DNA from: Pogonophryne albipinna | Lineage: Eukaryota > Chordata > Actinopteri > Perciformes > Artedidraconidae | Direction of reading: 5' to 3' | NCBI GenBank assembly: GCA_028583405.1 | Contig: CM053251.1 | Location: 14,209,495 to 14,273,494, forward strand | DNA length: 64,000 bases | Part shown: positions 59,461-64,000 of the stretch, piece after piece | How the letters are laid out: every line of letters starts with the position of its first letter | Numbering within the stretch: position 1 is the stretch's first letter | Notes under the pieces: generated by a model | Databases searched by the model: none | Told to the model about the DNA's origin: nothing | What the model saw: the letters and a program-made list of their open reading frames with translations, nothing else | Translations under genes and position numbers: made by a program

Positions 59461-60710
59461 CTAGTCAGTTGTCATAACTATGTGGGTTATGTGAAGGGGG
59501 GGGGTCATATCTTTCGTCTTTGTAATGTCCCTTTTGTCCCCCTTCTTTGTTCTGTAGTCTTTGTTCCTCACAGTCTCTCGCCATGTGCCCCTCCTTTCCG
59601 CACCTGTAGCAGAGGAATTTGCCTTCTGCGTTTCTGCCTCCTCCTCTGCCTCTGCCTGTTCCTCTACATTCCCTCGTCCTCTGTTAAACCCGCTTCTCCC
59701 CTGTCCTGGTCCCACAAAGAAAATCTGATTTTCTTCCCCTTCTTCTCCTATGAAGAAAGCTGATGCTGACGCTTTCTTATGTCTTTTTTCTTTGATCTGG
59801 GTTGCTGCATGTTCTGCATAATTTAGGCACTCTTGTAAGTCGCATGTCCTATGGTTGACATTATGCTTGCGGATAAAGTCAGCAATACCTGGGTGGAACC
59901 CATTCATCAGGCTTTGTTTAAGCTGCTGCACATATGGGGAGTCAACAGCATTGTTGGGTGTAATTCCGCTATGGATACGGAAACAATCTTCCATTCTGAT
60001 TCTGAAATCTTGTATTGACTCTTTTTCTCCCTGTCTACACCCTGAGACTTTAGTAAAGTCTCGTCTCAGTGCAAAAACCCTCTCGATTGAGGCATTTACG
60101 AGAGCGAGTGCATTGAGGAGGTCCTGGTGACCTGGTTCTATGGGGTTTCCATCGGGCCGGGACCCGGTGAAATCTCCCTTTACCCTGGCCCATTCGTGGC
60201 CAAAGATTGTCATAAGGGTTCTTAAAACTTCATGTCCATTTAAACCATATGACGCTATTAATGCAGTATGGTCAAGGACAAACTGCGCCGGGTCCTGTTT
60301 GTATGGAGTCAGTCCCTCACAAGCCTTTTTACACTCATCCATTGTCCATGGGCGGAACACTCTTAACATTCTTTCTTGGTCATCGCCAACTCCATAGTGC
60401 GGGTTGGCCACTTGTACTAATGGATAAGCGTCACCCTGACATGCTGTTCCGTCGAAGGATCTTTCTGCTTCTCTTAATTCTTCAACAGGATATAACTTGG
60501 TTCCCCCTTTATCATTTCTAGTGTGCAGTGGGCTTAATGCATCTGCCATTTCTTTGTCGATGCGTTTTTGTGTCTCTCTTTCCCTGTCTTTTCTCTCTTT
60601 CTCTTGCTTCCTTTTTATTCTTTGTTCCTGCGCTTTGTGTTCTTCCACTATCGCTCTCTCTTTCTCGCGGCGTACAGCGTCAACTGACCCTGACGCCCTG
60701 TCTCCTCGTC
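59461..60710 (-). pseudogene. gag: Retroviral gag, capsid and nucleocapsid part
   Basis: A Lys/Glu/Arg-rich likely coiled-coil (EEHKAQEQRIKRKQEKERK) is followed by capsid sequence with the major homology region QGEKESIQDFRIRMEDCF. The nucleocapsid knuckle CYRCGKEGHMARDC (59611-59570) lies in another frame; the shift is near 59676 in a Gly/Arg-rich stretch. The frame is open upstream of the ATG at 60648 to about 60710, where another shift separates it from the N-terminal part. Confidence 0.88.
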
Positions 60711-61019
60711 TGCTTTCACTAAAACAGCCGCTGCTATCATACCTTCCTCTGCTCCACCTGTCCTTTTATGGGCTTGTTCAGCCCATATAGCTGCAACCCG
60801 TAGTTGAGCTTCTAACTTCTTTCTTTTCTTGCCTTGTGTTGTTCCAGCTGTTGCTGCTCTCAATTTGTCGCTTAATTCTCTTACTGCTGTTTTCTCCAGC
60901 TTCCCTTGGAAGCCGTACTGTTTATACCATTTGCTACAATAAATGGTGCTGCCGTGACTATATATTTCCATATATCTCATGTCCCCTGTAGCGGCAGGCT
61001 TACTCCCATCGGACCCCAT
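60648..61019 (-). pseudogene. gag: Retroviral gag, N-terminal (matrix) part
   Basis: It begins MGSDGSKP, with Gly2 and Ser as in N-myristoylation signals that direct Gag to membranes. A 123-codon frame follows and overlaps the next gag frame; a frame shift at about 60710 breaks the gene. Confidence 0.75.
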
Positions 61020-61206
61020 GATTCTAGCTTGGTGTTCCTACTGGACAACGTGCCGGTCGGAACCTAATCCCTAATTCACCACTACGTGTACTTCAAGACC
61101 ACAGAGTTTGTGTTAGCACCGTTAGGTTTCCACTCTGTGCGCTGATTCCACTGGTGACACTTTTACACACCGCTTTCACTCAATCATTCACAAGTGTACA
61201 CGTCAA

Positions 61207-61450
61207 TCCTCCTTTTAGGCGGAGTAGCCTTTCTCTATCAACGTTTTTCACCCTCCTTAACGGTGGAGTAACCGTGTCTATCAACGTTTTATCACCCTCC
61301 TTAACGGTGGAGTAACCGTGTCTATAACGTTTTAACCCTCCTTAACGGTGGAGAAACCGTGTATCAACGTTTTAGCACCCTCCTTAACGGTGGAGAAACC
61401 GTGTATCAACGTTTTATCAGCCTCCTTAACGGTGGAGTAACCGTGTCTTA
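61207..61450 (-). repeat. Leader tandem repeats, about 42-bp unit
   Basis: Six head-to-tail units, the first (61207-61250) diverged and the last partial, start at 61252, 61296, 61337, 61379 and 61421. Each has ctccttaacggtggag and accgtgt; ctcc/ggag and acggt/accgt can pair, so every unit could form a small hairpin in the RNA. The position between primer site and gag is where retroviral packaging or translation elements lie; function is inference. Confidence 0.9.
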
Positions 61451-61640
61451 CCCGTTATCTGTGGTCACTGGTCCGGTTGGATTCCGTCAATCGTGCCTAG
61501 GATGAGGGAGGTTGGACATATAAGCACCGGCCCGGCCACGAATTCTGCGTCCCGGGTCTTTCTCGGGGTCGGCTGATGATCCCGGCTGTCGACAGACTGC
61601 GGCGTGTCGTCCCCTTCCTCCTTCCCGTCACGATGTGTTG

Positions 61641-61660
61641 GAATCCGGCTCGAAGGACCA
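61641..61660 (-). promoter_or_regulatory. Primer binding site, tRNA-Tyr type
   Basis: Five bases after the 5' LTR the sense strand begins TGGTCCTTCGAGCCGGATTC, complementary to the 3' end (with CCA) of vertebrate tRNA-Tyr. It primes minus-strand DNA synthesis. Confidence 0.85.
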
Positions 61661-61665
61661 ATTAA

Positions 61666-61873
61666 TGTGAGGTATCTATATTACTTTGTAAGGGTAAAAC
61701 CCCAGCTCGGTTCAATATACCAGATCCAGTGAACAGAGATGACAGGACTCGAGATTTAAGTTCCTCTTTTCTGACCACGAGTCTCCTGTACCACATTTAT
61801 GAGAACACATGATGTAAACATATTTATCAAAACACATTATGAAAACATATTTATCCTTCAATAAACTCTAACA
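61666..61873 (-). repeat. 5' LTR, 208 bp, internally deleted
   Basis: Same ends as the 3' LTR, but the 226 bp corresponding to 54621-54846 are absent. The missing part includes the candidate AATAAA signal, so promoter or processing function is probably impaired. Confidence 0.92.
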
Positions 61874-61878
61874 CATAG

Positions 61879-62215
61879 TCCAAAGCATTTTCGCCACAAA
61901 TAGCTGAATAGGCCTCCTGTGCTCGCCCAGTGAGTACACACTGAAGTAACAGCCTCTCTCCGAATCTGACCAGTTTCTTGCCGCAGCTACGCGCTCAAAT
62001 AGGGTGAAAAAAATGTCAGGGTCACACTCATTAAACTTTGGCACCAACCGCAAGTTAGAAATAACATCGCCACTACCTGATGCCGAACCATCAGATGAAA
62101 GCTTGCCCTCTCCAATCAGCCGTAATCTAGCATGTTCCACCTCACATTTAATCTTTTCCACCTCCAGCACCTCCTCCACCTCTAAACACTTCTCTACCTC
62201 CTGCTGCAGTAACAA
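61879..62215 (-). pseudogene. Gypsy Gag, N-terminal part
   Basis: Encodes KIKCEVEHARLRLIGEGK, SNLRLVPKFNECDPDIFFTL and FERVAAARNWSDSER, then, after a frame shift near 61960, LTGRAQEAYSAICGE. This is the Gag of fish Gmr1-like Gypsy elements just ahead of the SCAN-like part. It continues at 54525 on the other side of the provirus. Confidence 0.8.
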
Positions 62216-62231
62216 AAAAAAAAATCCAGAA

Positions 62232-63190
<959 letters not shown>

Positions 63191-63194
63191 TTTG

Positions 63195-63360
63195 ATTGCA
63201 TTCAGGCTTGATTGCTTATCCTGTCTGGCTAGCCCGGATGATGTTCCCTCGAAATTTTGGAAATCGAATTTTAAGCACCGAAATTATCCATTCTAATTTT
63301 TTTTTACTTGAATTTTGGGATCTGAATTTGTGAACACTGAAACAAATACATTGAATTTCA
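63195..63360. repeat. Inverted copy of the AATTCA-rich repeat
   Basis: Contains gattgcttatcctgtc and gcccggatgatg..ccctcga, complementary to 44985-45035, followed by the same aattttggga/gatctgaatttg motifs. It directly abuts the Tc1 copy. Confidence 0.7.
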
Positions 63361-63452
63361 GCTATACATATAAATAAAATAGACATACTGTATAGAAAAT
63401 ATGTGCGCTTTACACAGCGTAATGTAATCTCTATGTTACTGGTCTACTTAAT

Positions 63453-64000
63453 ATTCATTTCATTTCATTTCAAACCTTTATTTAGACAGATAGGTCCCTT
63501 GAGATCATGGATCTCTTTTACAAGGGAGACCTGCATCAATTTAGTTCCACATGAAACATAAAAACAACATAAAAACAACAATAGAGGACATCATATTTAC
63601 ATATTCACCAACACTTACAAACACCCATAGTGTCAGAAAGCATCTCGTGCAGACGTGCCTTAAAAACATTCAGAGAAATAAAATTGCTCAATTTCAATTT
63701 GGACTGTAGGCTGTTCCAAGCAAGTGGAGCTGCGCACATAAAAGCTGTCTTACCCAAGACAGTCCTTACTCTTGGTACATCCAACAGACTACATCCTGCG
63801 ACCTCAGACAATAGCTGCTTGCAACTCTCTGCTCTACCAGAGAACAGATGTAATACGGGAGTTTGCCCAACATAGCTTTATAAATAAAAGTGTACCAGTG
63901 ACTGAGCCTCCGTACAGAGAGTGATGGTAAACCTGCCTTGGCATACAGTGTACAGTGATGTGTAAGCGCTTTACAATTTGTGACAAATCTCAGAGCACTG
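63453..64000 (-). mobile_element. LINE 3' part, running off the window
   Basis: On the minus strand, ALRFVTNCKALTHHC, KAGLPSLSVRRLSHWYTFIY and, in a second frame, KTAFMCAAPLAWNSLQSKL and FKARLHEML form the C-terminal coding region of a fish LINE. A 3' UTR with aataaaggtttgaaatg and a short atgaa repeat tail (63453-63470) ends it. At least one frame shift (about 63800). Confidence 0.75.

Larger units (their letters stand above)
54526..61873 (-). mobile_element. Endogenous retrovirus (provirus), env-deficient
   Basis: Bounded by LTRs of the TG...CA type and a 5-bp duplication catag (54521-54525 and 61874-61878). In minus orientation: 5' LTR, primer site, leader with tandem repeats, gag, pro, RT, RNase H, integrase, a short env-start-like frame, polypurine tract, 3' LTR. 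YVDD in RT, one CCHC knuckle and a GPY-type motif at the integrase C-terminus place it with gamma/epsilon-like fish retroviruses. Frame breaks in gag, around protease, in RNase H and a stop before RT show that this copy is defective. It splits a Gypsy gag. Confidence 0.92.

Noticed and set aside
61207..61450. CRISPR-like array
   Set aside because: Units are contiguous without unique spacers and lie in a retroviral leader of a vertebrate genome.

Overview
The window looks like nuclear DNA of a ray-finned (teleost) fish. It is AT-rich and gene-poor, has vertebrate-type splice signals, and is packed with the transposon mixture typical of fish: L2/Maui-like and Rex-like LINEs, a fish L1, Tc1-like elements, many hAT and TTAA-flanked (piggyBac-like) non-autonomous elements, a Gypsy element and an endogenous retrovirus. 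I saw no rRNA, tRNA, CRISPR array or prokaryotic operon. A run of exactly 1000 N (41265-42264) marks an assembly gap.

Host genes are few. On the minus strand, an exon at 1964-2152 carries a start codon and one AT-hook (HMGA-like protein). A strong minus-strand splice donor at about 12030, next to a GC-richer stretch, could be the 5' non-coding exon of the same gene. A second minus-strand exon (42265-42594) runs into the gap; it encodes a Ser-rich segment I do not recognise. The rest of the non-repetitive DNA (most of 9.8-14 kb, 16.5-21.5 kb, 24.2-28 kb, 32.2-40.7 kb) shows no supported gene and is probably intronic or intergenic.

Layout: 3.5-9.8 kb is a nest of elements (hAT 3549-4876; an L2-like LINE from about 5.9 to 9.8 kb interrupted by a hAT that itself holds a TTAA element, with another hAT in its 3' tail). 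14.1-16.7 kb has a 71-bp near-perfect palindrome, an L2 tail and a TTAA element containing a second element. 21.75-23.99 kb is a TA-flanked unit with arms of about 370 bp in inverted orientation. 28.0-30.0 kb has a 5'-truncated L1 and a hAT element whose target duplications overlap. 30.7-32.2 and 36.2-37.1 kb hold two copies of a Harbinger-like element. 38.1-39.1 kb is a hAT with only the BED-finger part of a transposase. 45.1-49.7 kb is a four-level stack of hAT-type insertions.

The most notable region is 52.9-63.2 kb. A minus-strand Gypsy (Gmr1-like) fragment with a SCAN-like Gag, zinc knuckle and protease runs in one open frame into an intronless copy of a cellular gene, the U11/U12 minor-spliceosome 25-kDa protein SNRNP25, which lacks an internal block of roughly 37 codons. 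The Gypsy gag is in turn split by a 7.3-kb endogenous retrovirus (54526-61873) with a 5-bp target duplication, a tRNA-Tyr-type primer binding site, gag-pro-pol order, almost no env, and LTRs that differ at one position over their shared 208 bp although one LTR has lost 226 bp. The retroviral frames carry several breaks; the copy is described here as it stands.
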